Below are positions 16,870 through 26,684 of a DNA stretch of 64,000 nucleotides, piece by piece. A program made the position numbers and the translations under genes. Position 1 is the stretch's first letter, and each line of letters opens with the position of its first letter. Source of the stretch: JAKVCB01 sp965243695 (GTDB taxonomy: Bacteria > Planctomycetota > Planctomycetia > Pirellulales > Lacipirellulaceae); assembly GCA_965243695.1 (NCBI GenBank), contig CBDEWC010000015.1, positions 62,001 through 126,000 of the forward strand, in the 5' to 3' direction. The notes beneath the pieces were generated by a model. That model ran no database searches. It saw only the letters and a program-made list of their open reading frames with translations, and had not been told where the DNA came from.

Positions 16870-17895
16870 ATGTCTGACCCTACCGCGCCGTTGTTGGGGC
16901 GTCTTTCCTCGGGAGAGGACCTCTCGTTTGATGAAACAAGTCAGGCGATGGACCAAATCATGGCGGGAGCCTGGACGGAACAACAAATTGCACTGTTACT
17001 GACAGGGCTGCACACCAAGGGAGAAACGGCGGACGAAGTGGCTGGAGCAGCTGCCTCATTGCGACGCCACATGACCCCAGTCCGCTCGCACCATACGTCA
17101 CTACTGGATACCTGCGGAACCGGCGGAGGAGGGTCAACCACTTTCAACATCAGCACCACTGCGGCTATCGTTGCCGCCGCAGCAGGCGTGCCCGTAGCAA
17201 AACATGGCAACAAGAGTATCACCAGCAAAAGTGGTTCAGCCGATGTTCTCGCCGAACTAGGCGTCAATATCGAGGCAACGCTACCACAGGTGGAAGCCTG
17301 TCTTTCCGGTACGGGAATTTGCTTTTGCTTCGCCCCCCTGATGCACCCGGCCATGAAGCATGTTGCAGCGGTGAGAAAGAAACTTGGCATTCGTACAATT
17401 TTCAACATCCTTGGTCCACTGGCCAATCCAGCCTCAGCCAGATTCCAGCTGCTGGGTGCAGGCCGCCCAGAACTGCGTCCCTTGCTTGCGGGGGCCTTGG
17501 CCCGGCTTGGCACAGATCGAACACTCATCGTGTGCGGGGAAGATGGACTTGGCGACGTCACGTTGGCGGGCGCCACCAACGTAACTGAGGTTACAAAAGA
17601 CGGAGTGCGAGAATTCACCTGGTGCCCGGAAGATTTCGGGATTGGCACCCAACCGCTCGACGGCATACATGTCACCTCCCCCACCGAAAGCGCCGAAGTG
17701 ATTCATGGTGTGCTGGCAGGAAAGCCTGGGCCAGCCCGTGATATCGTGGTGCTCAATGCGGCGGCGGCAATCTACTGCGTAGGACTTGCTGACAATCCGC
17801 GCGAGGCCGCGTCAAAAACAATTCGTGCCCTCGAAAGTGGAGCCGCCCAACAGTTGCTCCAACGGCTGGTAACGTTCTCCCATACCGAGATCTAG
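16870..17895 (+). CDS. trpD: Anthranilate phosphoribosyltransferase
   Basis: Adds phosphoribose to anthranilate, second step of tryptophan synthesis. 341 residues, normal length. Motifs: DTCGTGG (80-86) for PRPP, KHGNKSITSKSGSADVLAELG area (about 113-133), and FAPLMHPAMKHVAAVRKKLG. Start at ATG 16870 with GGAG 9 bases upstream; the in-frame TTG at 16861 directly abuts that site. No other trp gene is adjacent, so the pathway is scattered, and no leader peptide or attenuator is visible. Confidence 0.96.
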   Translation: MSDPTAPLLGRLSSGEDLSFDETSQAMDQIMAGAWTEQQIALLLTGLHTKGETADEVAGAAASLRRHMTPVRSHHTSLLDTCGTGGGGSTTFNISTTAAIVAAAAGVPVAKHGNKSITSKSGSADVLAELGVNIEATLPQVEACLSGTGICFCFAPLMHPAMKHVAAVRKKLGIRTIFNILGPLANPASARFQLLGAGRPELRPLLAGALARLGTDRTLIVCGEDGLGDVTLAGATNVTEVTKDGVREFTWCPEDFGIGTQPLDGIHVTSPTESAEVIHGVLAGKPGPARDIVVLNAAAAIYCVGLADNPREAASKTIRALESGAAQQLLQRLVTFSHTEI

Positions 17896-18081
17896 TAGCA
17901 GCGAATTCCGCCGGCGTTCTGACGGGTACCCGCTTCAGTGGCGAGGATCCACAACCTGTTGATTTGCACCGGGAAAAAGGGAGACAACCGCGCGGATTAA
18001 GCGAAACCACCAGCCTGGCCGGGCACACTTCTACGCAATAACTTGGTGACAATGACCTGCGGACACTCTACAGTGAACTTC

Positions 18082-19782
18082 ATGGAGAATCGCAAATCAC
18101 CTGGCGGAATCATTCATACGTACCAGCGTTATGATCCTGTGCGTTTTCCCAGTCCATCGCAACCTCCGCCCGACGTGGTTTCGCCCGCGTTTGAACACCT
18201 GTTGATGTATGGCGAGCGACGCGAGTTAACCGCAGAAGAACTTGCCCGCGCGGTTCGGATCGACCCAAGTCAAATTGCGGGACTTGGTCCAAGCCTGGAC
18301 GCCCTGATTGCAATATTACTCGAGCGGAAAAGAAAAATTCTCGAGCGGTACGAAACCGAGACGGTGCAAGATGAAGCCAGTCGGCTATTTTATGGCCAAG
18401 CCGCTGCGATTGTCCCTCCTAGTGACTTGGATCACCAATACTTCGCAGCGGTCCAAACCGAACAAATCCGTGACTTGCAGCGCCTGTGGTATGCGGCCGA
18501 AGATGATCATTCGCCGTTTGCACGCGAACTGGTCCAGTTACTCGAACGTCTTGGGGACAAATACGAAATCGACGAACTCGCGGCAAAATATACCTTTACG
18601 GGGCGAGAATCGATGTCGCCTCCCCAGGCCGTGGCGATTAAAGAAGAACTGGAAAACATCGATGAACTCCTGAAACAATTGGAGCAGGCACGAGAGACGG
18701 CCCAAATTGGGATCATCGACCTGGAGGCACTCTCGGAATTCGCCGAACCCGAAGATGTCGAGCAACTCAGTGCACTTGAGCAACAAGTGCACGATTACCT
18801 TCGCGAAATTGCCGAGCGACAAGGAATGGAAGAATCGGCCGGCAGCTTTCAGATGACCCCCAAGGCATACCGCCTCTTTCAGGGCCGATTGCTGGAAAAG
18901 CTGTTTAGCAAATTACAGCCCTCACGAACCGGCCATCACCAGGGGCCTGTCGTGGGTGAAGGCGCGGTGGAAATCGAGTCCACAAAGTCTTATGAATTTG
19001 GCGACTCGATCGCCAACCTGGATATTCCCGGTACCTTCATCAACGCCCTGATTCGCCAAGGACCAGGCGTGCCAGTGCGCCTACGGCAAGACGATATTCA
19101 AGTTCACCGTACCCGGAATACGCCTAAATGCGCCACCTGTGTGCTTATGGATATGAGCGGATCGATGCGGTACGACGGCCAGTACATGAATGTGAAACGC
19201 ATGGGACTCGCCCTGGAAGGTCTCATTCGCAGTCAATACCCGGGGGACTGGCTGCGGTTCATCGAAATCTACAGTTTTGCCAAGTTGGTAGAACAAGGAA
19301 AAATCGCAAACCTGATGCCCAAGCCTGTGATGATCAATGACCCAATAGTTCAGTTGAAGGCAGACATGAGTCGTGAAGATATCAGCGAGTATCAGGTGCC
19401 TCCTCACTTCACGAACATTCAACATGGCCTCTCGTTAGCACATCGACTCCTGGCAACACAAGATACGCCAAATCGTCAAATTGTGATTATTACTGATGGT
19501 TTGCCAACGGCGCACTTTGAAGGAGAAATGCTCTACTTGCTCTATCCACCCGATCCCCGAACCGAGTCGGCAACACTTCGCGAGGGCCAGCGATGCCACC
19601 GGGAAAACATCACCATCAATTTGTTCCTGTTGCCAAGTTGGTCTCAAACCGAAGAGGATATTCGCTTTGCTTACCGCCTGGCAGAATCGACCACCGGTCG
19701 TGTCTTTTTTACGGCAGGCCACGATTTGGACCGTTATGTGGTGTGGGATTACGTGAGTCGCCGGAGAGACATCGTAGCCTGA
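18082..19782 (+). CDS. VWA-domain protein with MIDAS motif
   Basis: 566 residues, cytosolic, no signal or membrane helix. The first 340 residues are helical and acidic; then a von Willebrand A domain with MIDAS DMSGSM (357-362) and a downstream TDGLPTAH segment, so divalent-metal-dependent ligand binding is likely. Such proteins often work with MoxR-type AAA ATPases as chaperones, but none adjoins it. Start at ATG 18082; ATG 18052 or GTG 18043 in frame are possible. The protein is well preserved but its function is unknown. Confidence 0.82.
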   Translation: MENRKSPGGIIHTYQRYDPVRFPSPSQPPPDVVSPAFEHLLMYGERRELTAEELARAVRIDPSQIAGLGPSLDALIAILLERKRKILERYETETVQDEASRLFYGQAAAIVPPSDLDHQYFAAVQTEQIRDLQRLWYAAEDDHSPFARELVQLLERLGDKYEIDELAAKYTFTGRESMSPPQAVAIKEELENIDELLKQLEQARETAQIGIIDLEALSEFAEPEDVEQLSALEQQVHDYLREIAERQGMEESAGSFQMTPKAYRLFQGRLLEKLFSKLQPSRTGHHQGPVVGEGAVEIESTKSYEFGDSIANLDIPGTFINALIRQGPGVPVRLRQDDIQVHRTRNTPKCATCVLMDMSGSMRYDGQYMNVKRMGLALEGLIRSQYPGDWLRFIEIYSFAKLVEQGKIANLMPKPVMINDPIVQLKADMSREDISEYQVPPHFTNIQHGLSLAHRLLATQDTPNRQIVIITDGLPTAHFEGEMLYLLYPPDPRTESATLREGQRCHRENITINLFLLPSWSQTEEDIRFAYRLAESTTGRVFFTAGHDLDRYVVWDYVSRRRDIVA

Positions 19783-20227
19783 AGGGTGGTTTGTTTTGAT
19801 AACCGGTCCACCCAACCCCATGAAACTTCGTGCGAGGCAGCCAAAAGGGTGCCTGGGCAGAGGTTTCCTTCGACTGCCCACCTTTACGGCCGTTAAATTA
19901 TCGCTATATTGCGCAGAATGACGAACCGGTTCAGAGTGATCATCCGGGTCAATGGTGTAAACCTGTCATCCATGGCCCTTCGGCAAGGGCGTTTCGTAGG
20001 TTCTGGGAAACCTCTGCCGCGGGGCGGCTAGCAAACGCGCTCTCGGCGGCAAATTGTCCGATAAGAGCGAGTGTCCGACAAAAGATAGAGGCGGCTAGCC
20101 GCAATTCGCAGTGAAAGACCTAAAAACACTGGGCCTGCTAAAACACTGGGCCTGCTAAAAACACTGGGCCTGCTAAAAACACTGGGCCTGCTAAAATTCT
20201 GCCCCTTCCCCCCTTGGAGCGAGACCC
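19783..20227. other. 445-bp intergenic region with hairpin and 18-bp repeats
   Basis: No gene supported. Contains a perfect hairpin GCCCTT-CGGC-AAGGGC at 19975-19990 (possible terminator for the VWA gene, though without a strong T run), a GGCGGCTAGC direct repeat near 20025 and 20091, and the tandem array at 20121-20195. Confidence 0.5.
20121..20195. repeat. Four-copy 17-18-bp tandem repeat
   Basis: CACTGGGCCTGCTA starts at 20127, 20144, 20162 and 20180, joined by runs of A. It ends about 30 bp before the next start codon, so it lies in the 5' untranslated or promoter region of the following gene. Confidence 0.9.
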
Positions 20228-22165
20228 TTGTTCCACAACTCGATGTTGTTCCACCGGCCGCTGATCTTGTCCAGTGCACTTTGCCTGGTCGCGAATCTGA
20301 CGTTGTCACCGTTTGCCGCTGCTGCCCGGCCCAGTGATACCTTGCTCCCCCCCTCAACCAAGGGGTTCGTATCGATTGCGCATTTTGCCCGCTTCGAAAA
20401 GAAGGTGGAGCAAACGGAGTTTGGTCAATTGATCAATGACCCGAGCATGGAATGGTTTGTCAAAAATTTGACCCAGCAATTGGAATCGGAGTTTTCAATC
20501 TTCCGTGACAAACTGGGTTTCAATCTGGACGATCTTCAAGGCATTTCCAAAGGTGAAGTCAGCTTGGCGGTGATCGAACGCCCCAACCAAGAGGCAGTCA
20601 TTGCCGTGGTCATCGACACGACAGGGCACAAAAATCAGGCGGAAGCGCTGATGGGGAAGGTAACCCAGGCCTTTGCAGCTCGTGGTGCCGAAAAACGGGA
20701 GCAGCCGATCGGCACCGACAAGCTTTTGATATTCGAGGTTCCAAACGGGAATCCAGAAACACCACAGCAAACCGTTTATTTTCAGAAGGATAATATGCTG
20801 TGTGGTATTGATGACCCATCAGAAGCCCAGGCGATGCTCAAGCGTTTTTCCAAATCGCCGACTCCCGCCCTGAAGTCCGTTCCCACCTACGTCACCACGA
20901 TGAAACGGTGCCGGCAGGAAGCGGGAAAGTTAGCCCCAGAACTACGTTGGTTTGTCGACCCGTTTGCATTCCTGTCCGCATTGCAAACCCTTGAACGCGA
21001 ACCTCTGGCTCTCGACAGGGACATCGTCGCTATCTTGCGGGACAATGGTTTTGATGCCATCCAGGGAATAGGTGGATATGTCAATCTGCTGGCCAAACCT
21101 CACCTGGAAGTCATCCATCGTAGTTTTGTCCACGCACCACCGGTCAAGGGTAAGGAAACGGACCCCCTTCGTTGGAACCTCTCGATGCGGATGCTTCAAC
21201 TCCACAACACGAAAAATTTAACGCCCGAGTCATGGGTACCGAGAAGGTGTGCCAACTACACCACGGTAAACCTTGACATTGCCACCGTGTTTAATCACGT
21301 TGCCCCAATCTTCGATGCAATCGCCGGTTATGACGACGCGTTTACAACGACGATGGAAGGATACGAAAACGACCCGTATGGGCCGCAAGTCAACATTCAC
21401 GACGAGTTTGTTGCCTACTTAGGCAATCGGTTTTCGACGATTACTGATTATCTAACTCCAATAACTCCTCACAGTGAACAGTTCATTTACGCGATCGAAT
21501 CCAGCAATCCAGCTGCGCTCTCAAAAACGCTTGACAAAATCATGGAGAACGATCCGGACGCAAAGCAACGCGAGTTGGGAAACGTCAAACTTTGGGAAAT
21601 CATCGAACCACAATACGATTTGGATGATCTGGACCTCGATACTCCCTCCTTGGATCCACTCGACACCAATGATCTCGGGTCGGACTCGCAGGAAGAGGAC
21701 GACATCCTGCCAAATTCCGCTATTTGCGTCGCTGAAGGATATCTACTCATCGCCTCAGACGCGAATTACATCCGTGAGATACTGGCTGCCAACGAGATGA
21801 GCGAGCGTCTGCTCAACAGTGTTGCCTATGCGCGGGTCGAGACCGTTATGAACAAGCTTGCTCCGGGTCCCCGTTGTGGTTTCTCGTTTGCCAGACTGGA
21901 TGAGTCGCTGCGACCCGACTACGAATTGATCCGCGAAGGCAAAATGCCCGAATCGGAAACGACGGTTGGCCGCCTGTTGAATGAATTGCTCACAACCGAG
22001 ACGGAAGAACAAGAAGGACTTTTACGACGACAACGGATCGACGGAGAAAAGCTGCCTAGTTTTGAAATGGTACGCCGCTACTTCGGCATCGCTGGCCGGG
22101 TGATGCGTAGCGACAAAGATGGCTGGATGATCACCGGTGCAATTCTCAACAAAGATGGGCCCTAA
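20228..22165 (+). CDS. Large exported protein, unknown function
   Basis: 645 residues. Signal peptide SALCLVANLTLSPFAAAA, then a long soluble domain that reads as alternating alpha/beta (STKGFVSIAHFARFEKK near the start, EVSLAVIERPNQEAVIAVV around 115), with an acidic Asp/Leu-rich stretch around 470-500. No known enzyme motif; it resembles the large family of secreted planctomycete proteins that start with a substrate-binding-like fold, but the assignment is only by style. Start is a TTG at 20228 with GGAG 8 bases upstream; the ATG at 20243 is the alternative. Transcribed alone. Confidence 0.72.
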   Translation: MFHNSMLFHRPLILSSALCLVANLTLSPFAAAARPSDTLLPPSTKGFVSIAHFARFEKKVEQTEFGQLINDPSMEWFVKNLTQQLESEFSIFRDKLGFNLDDLQGISKGEVSLAVIERPNQEAVIAVVIDTTGHKNQAEALMGKVTQAFAARGAEKREQPIGTDKLLIFEVPNGNPETPQQTVYFQKDNMLCGIDDPSEAQAMLKRFSKSPTPALKSVPTYVTTMKRCRQEAGKLAPELRWFVDPFAFLSALQTLEREPLALDRDIVAILRDNGFDAIQGIGGYVNLLAKPHLEVIHRSFVHAPPVKGKETDPLRWNLSMRMLQLHNTKNLTPESWVPRRCANYTTVNLDIATVFNHVAPIFDAIAGYDDAFTTTMEGYENDPYGPQVNIHDEFVAYLGNRFSTITDYLTPITPHSEQFIYAIESSNPAALSKTLDKIMENDPDAKQRELGNVKLWEIIEPQYDLDDLDLDTPSLDPLDTNDLGSDSQEEDDILPNSAICVAEGYLLIASDANYIREILAANEMSERLLNSVAYARVETVMNKLAPGPRCGFSFARLDESLRPDYELIREGKMPESETTVGRLLNELLTTETEEQEGLLRRQRIDGEKLPSFEMVRRYFGIAGRVMRSDKDGWMITGAILNKDGP

Positions 22166-22183
22166 CCGGGGGGGAAACTGCTA

Positions 22184-22210
22184 CTGGGCCGCCATCGATG
22201 GCGGAACCCA
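22184..22210. terminator. Hairpin between two convergent genes
   Basis: CCGCCATCGATGGCGG (22189-22204) is a perfect palindrome, extended by TGGG and CCCA outside it. It lies between convergent genes ending at 22165 and 22291 and could terminate both; there is no T tract. Confidence 0.4.
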
Positions 22211-22290
22211 GGCGGAGGCTTGCGGCCAAAGAAGCCAACGGACCGGTTTACTGGTAACCGTCTTGCACCTGCTCTTTACGGATTGAGAGC

Positions 22291-24669
22291 CTATTTTTTC
22301 CCACTCTCTACCTTGGCCCAAAAAGGGTGTTTTCGATCCCCGCGTGTGCGCACATCTTCCAAGAGTACCGCAACCTCGGGCCTCACAAACCGTTCCCGCC
22401 CGGTAATCCGTCGCCCATTCACCTCCACCCTTAGCTGCCGATCAAAATCGACCATCTCGGGAGAAAGCCAGACCGTCGTCCGCTTCGCCTGACCGAATAC
22501 AGAGAGTTTGTTATTTTCTCCAATTTTACCCCGCACCTGTGCTGGTCGGGCTCCGCGTGGAGGAGGCCAGGTGGCCGGTTCCACCATCGTTTTTGCAGGC
22601 AATCCCTCGACTTCCAGCCACCAGAAATAGTTGTCCCAAGGACGCATGGTGGCACACCGAAACTCCTTGGGAATTGCCGGCCGCTTTCGGCGGTTCATCC
22701 AGTCGAACAGGTTCTGGATTTCATCATGAAATCCTTCGTACCCCCGTCCCCGGAATTCCACAATCGTGGCATCGAATTTCGGCCGCAAATAACGATCAAA
22801 TTCGCGCGCATTGCGGGCCATTTTATTGCCATCTTTTTCACCGGCAACAAAGTACCAGGAAGTAAACTCGGCATTCATCCAATAACGTGGGCAGTATCGG
22901 TCGGCTGCCGCCAGAATAGGGATCACACCGGCCCAAAGGTCTGGATGCGCTAGCCCAATATCCCACGCAGCATCGCCACCAGTGCCATGCCCACTGAGAA
23001 AGACCCGGTCCGTATCGATCGAAAAATGTCGCAAAGCATCCCGTAAGGCCGCAAGTACGGCGTAATGTTCACGGGCCGAGTACTGGTATTTTCCCTGGTG
23101 TTCTTTTTGCCACTGGATAGCAATCGTAATGTAGCCGTGCCGCATGGCCTGCCCTGACCGTGAAGCATTTTCACGGGGGGCACCTGCCCAGAAGGCAAGC
23201 TCTTGTTCTGAGGAATAACCTTGCCCATTTAGCGTCACAATGGCCGGGTAATTGCGGAGTGGCGAGTATTCAAGCGGGACTTGAACAGCGTACTTGACGT
23301 CGGCTACACCAGTCATTCCGGGGGCTGCAAGTTCGTAGTACCCATAACCTTGGTGGGTCGCGTCTTGGTGGGTCGCGTCTTGGTGGGTCGCGTCCGGCAA
23401 CGGTTCGGGAGGAGCGAGTCGTTTGAGCAACTCGGTAATACGTTCGACCGTAGCCCCTTCCACATCGCGAAGTTCAGCCAGGATTTCGGCACGACGCACC
23501 GGTTTGTCCGAACGGAGGTATTCTAACACACCGTCGCGCACCTCGGTGAGTGAAAGAGCAACTGCAAAGTTGTCTGTCGCGTTGTTCGATCCGACCAACC
23601 AGCCGCTCAACGCCAAGGCAACTTTTTGTTCGGGTGTCAGAGTTGAATCGCCAACAAGTCGCTCAAAGGAATTAAATCGCGAGACGGTATCAAAATTTAG
23701 CCCCTCAGAGATCTCCTGGAGAAATTTGGTCGTCAGTCCGGAATGAACCGGATCGCTGATTTGACCAGCCAGTTCGGTAAGTTGTGTCAGTAAAGCGGCC
23801 TGGCGAGATCTATTGGAATCTTGCTGCTGCACCAATTCACGAACTTGTTGCAACGTTTCACCGTCGACTTCTTCAGCAGGAAATTGGTCCAGCAGGGTCC
23901 GTACCAACCCATGTTGCCCAGCGCGTGTTCGGAGTTTTAACTCTTCGAGAATAGACCGTGCCCCCATTTGGCGCAATTGTCGGATTTCCTGCTGTCGATC
24001 TTCCAAACCGGGAAAGTCAGCGATGATTTTCTCCAACTCCAGTCGGGCATCACGGTATCGCTTTTGTTGCAAGTAAAGCCGGACAACTTGCAGTCTTTTA
24101 TCGAAATCCTGCTGAGGCACAGCCCGTGCAAGGATCGTATTGAGCGTTTCCCGCGGGATTGAACTGGTTGCAATCCGCATGTCCCAGACATAAGACCTGG
24201 GCTCGACCCGCAAACCCTGAACACGCGTGTACACAGGAGTGATTTCGGTAATCCCCTGTACCACTGGGAGAGGACCTTCACGACTCACCAACTCGTAAAT
24301 CCGGCGACCATATTCGTCGAAAGGGTCAACCCGTATGCCACGGCCAACGTGTGCGACGGGAGCACCATGTTCGGCCACGTTTTGCCATAACCGAATACGA
24401 ATTTTTTTTCGATTCGACTGCTCCAGGATTTGACGCACTTGTGATTTGTGGATGTAGACTCGACGGAGTCCGTCATCCACCAGCAGGATCGGCGTTACCG
24501 CGACTTCGCCAACCGGGATTTTTGGCCGGGTGGGGTCTTCGGCAACGCCACTGACTTCCACCACTTTTCCTTCCAGAGTTCGCCCATCTTTCAACATAAT
24601 GACGGCACCATCACCTGTCACAGGACAGGCGAAAGCAAGCAAAACCAAAAGTGAGTACCGCGTGCTCAT
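22291..24669 (-). CDS. Exported alpha/beta-hydrolase-fold protein lacking the Ser nucleophile
   Basis: 792 residues. Signal peptide (YSLLVLLAFACPVTGDG), then a small beta domain with LKDGRTLEGKVVEV (about 26-39), a helical middle (180-420), a DATHQ repeat (426-440), and a C-terminal esterase-like alpha/beta-hydrolase domain (445-690): YPAIVTLNGQG, then LSGHGTGGDAAWD where the nucleophile elbow should be GxSxG but reads G-H-G-T-G (Gly562), then HPDLWAG. FHDEIQNLFDW supplies a possible late His. A binding rather than hydrolytic role is inferred. Starts at ATG 24669; an upstream TTG in frame exists. Confidence 0.82.
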   Translation of the reverse strand: MSTRYSLLVLLAFACPVTGDGAVIMLKDGRTLEGKVVEVSGVAEDPTRPKIPVGEVAVTPILLVDDGLRRVYIHKSQVRQILEQSNRKKIRIRLWQNVAEHGAPVAHVGRGIRVDPFDEYGRRIYELVSREGPLPVVQGITEITPVYTRVQGLRVEPRSYVWDMRIATSSIPRETLNTILARAVPQQDFDKRLQVVRLYLQQKRYRDARLELEKIIADFPGLEDRQQEIRQLRQMGARSILEELKLRTRAGQHGLVRTLLDQFPAEEVDGETLQQVRELVQQQDSNRSRQAALLTQLTELAGQISDPVHSGLTTKFLQEISEGLNFDTVSRFNSFERLVGDSTLTPEQKVALALSGWLVGSNNATDNFAVALSLTEVRDGVLEYLRSDKPVRRAEILAELRDVEGATVERITELLKRLAPPEPLPDATHQDATHQDATHQGYGYYELAAPGMTGVADVKYAVQVPLEYSPLRNYPAIVTLNGQGYSSEQELAFWAGAPRENASRSGQAMRHGYITIAIQWQKEHQGKYQYSAREHYAVLAALRDALRHFSIDTDRVFLSGHGTGGDAAWDIGLAHPDLWAGVIPILAAADRYCPRYWMNAEFTSWYFVAGEKDGNKMARNAREFDRYLRPKFDATIVEFRGRGYEGFHDEIQNLFDWMNRRKRPAIPKEFRCATMRPWDNYFWWLEVEGLPAKTMVEPATWPPPRGARPAQVRGKIGENNKLSVFGQAKRTTVWLSPEMVDFDRQLRVEVNGRRITGRERFVRPEVAVLLEDVRTRGDRKHPFWAKVESGKK
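23350..23394. repeat. Three-copy 15-bp repeat inside the hydrolase-fold gene
   Basis: TTGGTGGGTCGCGTC in three perfect copies, encoding DATHQ three times on the minus strand in the linker between the helical and hydrolase parts. Unit length divisible by three keeps the frame, so copy number can vary without breaking the gene. Confidence 0.9.
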
Positions 24670-24922
24670 CCACACCAATCCGAGTTGAAAACCGGGCTAT
24701 TAACCCACAATCGCTAATGCTCCAGGCAGTCTGCCTCTCTCTATTTTCCCCCGCGGATCGGGCGGGTCAACCAAAAGAGCCAAACAGTCCGGCAGGGGCA
24801 ACCGGTCGTGACACCTGTACTGAGTACAACGATCCTGCCTACGGTGGTCCCGTGGCGGGTAAACCAGCCAAAGAAAGCCGCTCCCCTTGCTTGGCATGCC
24901 CGAATCCCGCCACAATGAACCC

Positions 24923-26329
24923 ATGAACGACTTTCAACGAGAGAGCCTCTGTTTTGACCCAATCCACGGTTACATCCCCTTTGTCTCGGTGGTTAACGAC
25001 GGCGAAACGGCCGAGCGGGAGTTGCTGGACAGTCCCTGGCTGCAGCGGTTGAGACAAATCCACCAACTGCAAACCGCTTGGTGGGTTTATCCGACAGCTG
25101 AACACACTCGTTTTCAACACGTGATTGGCTCAATGCATATGGCAAGCCGGGCCGTCGAGCGATTATTTCCGAGTTTGAAGGAAGTTTGCCAGGGCGACCT
25201 CCCCAGCGCAGGGTATGTGGAATGCCTGATGAGAAGTGCCGCCCTGCTGCACGACGTCGGCCATGGACCTTTTGGGCATTTCTTTGACGCACATTTTCTG
25301 GCCAACTACGGGCTCACTCACGAAATACTGGGAGCTGAGATTATTCGCAGCGAGTTGGGAGAATTGCTCCGCGGTCTGAGGGAGTGCCCTAAATCCCGCC
25401 TGGACGAACATGAAACGTTGGACCCAGAGCAAATTGCCTTTCTTATCACGAGACCAAAATCAGGAGACCAGCACAACATGCCCCGCTGGATCGTGATGCT
25501 CCGCAGCTTGTTCTGCGGGCTGTACACGGTTGACAACATGGATTTCGTACTTCGCGATGCCTACATGTCCGGCTATAGTGCACGGGCTTACGACCTTGAC
25601 CGGTTACTTCGCTACAGTTTTTTCAGTGAACGCGGATTGACGATCCATCGCCGCGGGATCAACGTGCTGCTGAAATTCATGCAGACCAAGAGTGAACTGT
25701 TTCGCGCAGTTTATTTCCACCGTACGGTTCGTGCCATTGATAAAACCCTGGAAGGTATCTTCTGGGAGAGTATGCAACACTTGTTTCCCGGGAACCCACT
25801 GGAAAACCTGAAAGCCTACCGTGATTTTACGGAATGGTCATTGCTGGTTGATGTGGCCCGTTGGCCATCAAGCGACGATGCTGCTTTGCGAAACCTAGGC
25901 CAGCGCTGGCAAGCTCTCCTCAGTCGCCAGGTCGACTGGATAGCCGTTGACGAACGCAACTTGACGTTCAAGGAGAACGAGTCGGAACAGGCAAGTATAT
26001 TTAGTGATGTCGTTTTGGTGGAACAGGCGATACGGAGCAAGTTGCCAGATGGCCTTGCCGATTTACAACTCCAAATCGATTTGCCGCGACACATTTATCG
26101 GCCGCACGCCCTGGCTCCCTCATCCGGACAAAACTTCCTCTTCAACCCCGCCACAAACAAGACCTACCCGCTTACCGATGATCAGTTGTTTCATCAAATG
26201 CCGGTCGCCCACCGTACATGCCGGGTCTACCTCCAAAGGCATCATACTCCGGACCAGGCTCGGGCAGTGGGGGCAGCACTTGATGCGATCATTGGCAGCC
26301 GAAGTGAGGATGATTTAACCAATATGTAA
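24923..26329 (+). CDS. HD-superfamily phosphohydrolase (SAMHD1/dGTPase-like)
   Basis: 468 residues. Starts with the family's typical DPIHGYIPF (12-20). The metal site shows His66 (TRFQH), the HD pair His110-Asp111 (ALLHDVGHGPFGHFF) and a distant Asp in NMDFVLRDA. This is the COG1078-like branch related to SAMHD1, which hydrolyses dNTPs or other nucleotides; the substrate cannot be read. Start is the ATG at 24923 (MNDFQ); upstream in-frame codons lead into an implausible N-terminus. No partner gene: divergent from the hydrolase-fold gene. Confidence 0.88.
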   Translation: MNDFQRESLCFDPIHGYIPFVSVVNDGETAERELLDSPWLQRLRQIHQLQTAWWVYPTAEHTRFQHVIGSMHMASRAVERLFPSLKEVCQGDLPSAGYVECLMRSAALLHDVGHGPFGHFFDAHFLANYGLTHEILGAEIIRSELGELLRGLRECPKSRLDEHETLDPEQIAFLITRPKSGDQHNMPRWIVMLRSLFCGLYTVDNMDFVLRDAYMSGYSARAYDLDRLLRYSFFSERGLTIHRRGINVLLKFMQTKSELFRAVYFHRTVRAIDKTLEGIFWESMQHLFPGNPLENLKAYRDFTEWSLLVDVARWPSSDDAALRNLGQRWQALLSRQVDWIAVDERNLTFKENESEQASIFSDVVLVEQAIRSKLPDGLADLQLQIDLPRHIYRPHALAPSSGQNFLFNPATNKTYPLTDDQLFHQMPVAHRTCRVYLQRHHTPDQARAVGAALDAIIGSRSEDDLTNM

Positions 26330-26684
26330 CCGCTGACTGTGGTACCTTGTACCGGCCTGACATCGGGATCCAATACCCACCAAACAGACAGATCGATATC
26401 GCTGAAATTCAGATCTCCATTTTTCGCAACCTCGACTTGAAAAAGCAGGCCTCCAATCCCCGTTAACGGAAGACCCTTAGCAAAACATCACCAATTTCCA
26501 CGAAGTTGAACCGGTTGCAACGAGACGTGAGGTGAAACTTAATCACCGCAGAAAAGATGGCGGAAATTAAAACACTCTTGGGCTTGAGAAATCAGCCCAA
26601 TGCTCAAAGAAATCCGTTGAAAACTGACAGGTCCCCGCGTCGATGCGTGCACCTACCCCCACCCCCCTTGCAATTGCAAACACC
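26330..26684. other. 355-bp region upstream of purB with two stem-loops
   Basis: No gene. GGTGA-aacttaa-TCACC (26531-26547) and TTGGGCT-N9-AGCCCAA (26578-26600, a perfect 7-bp stem) stand 85-150 bases before the purB start. They could form a leader structure; no T run follows, so not a standard terminator. In-frame codons from 26643 are open but not PurB-like. Confidence 0.45.
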
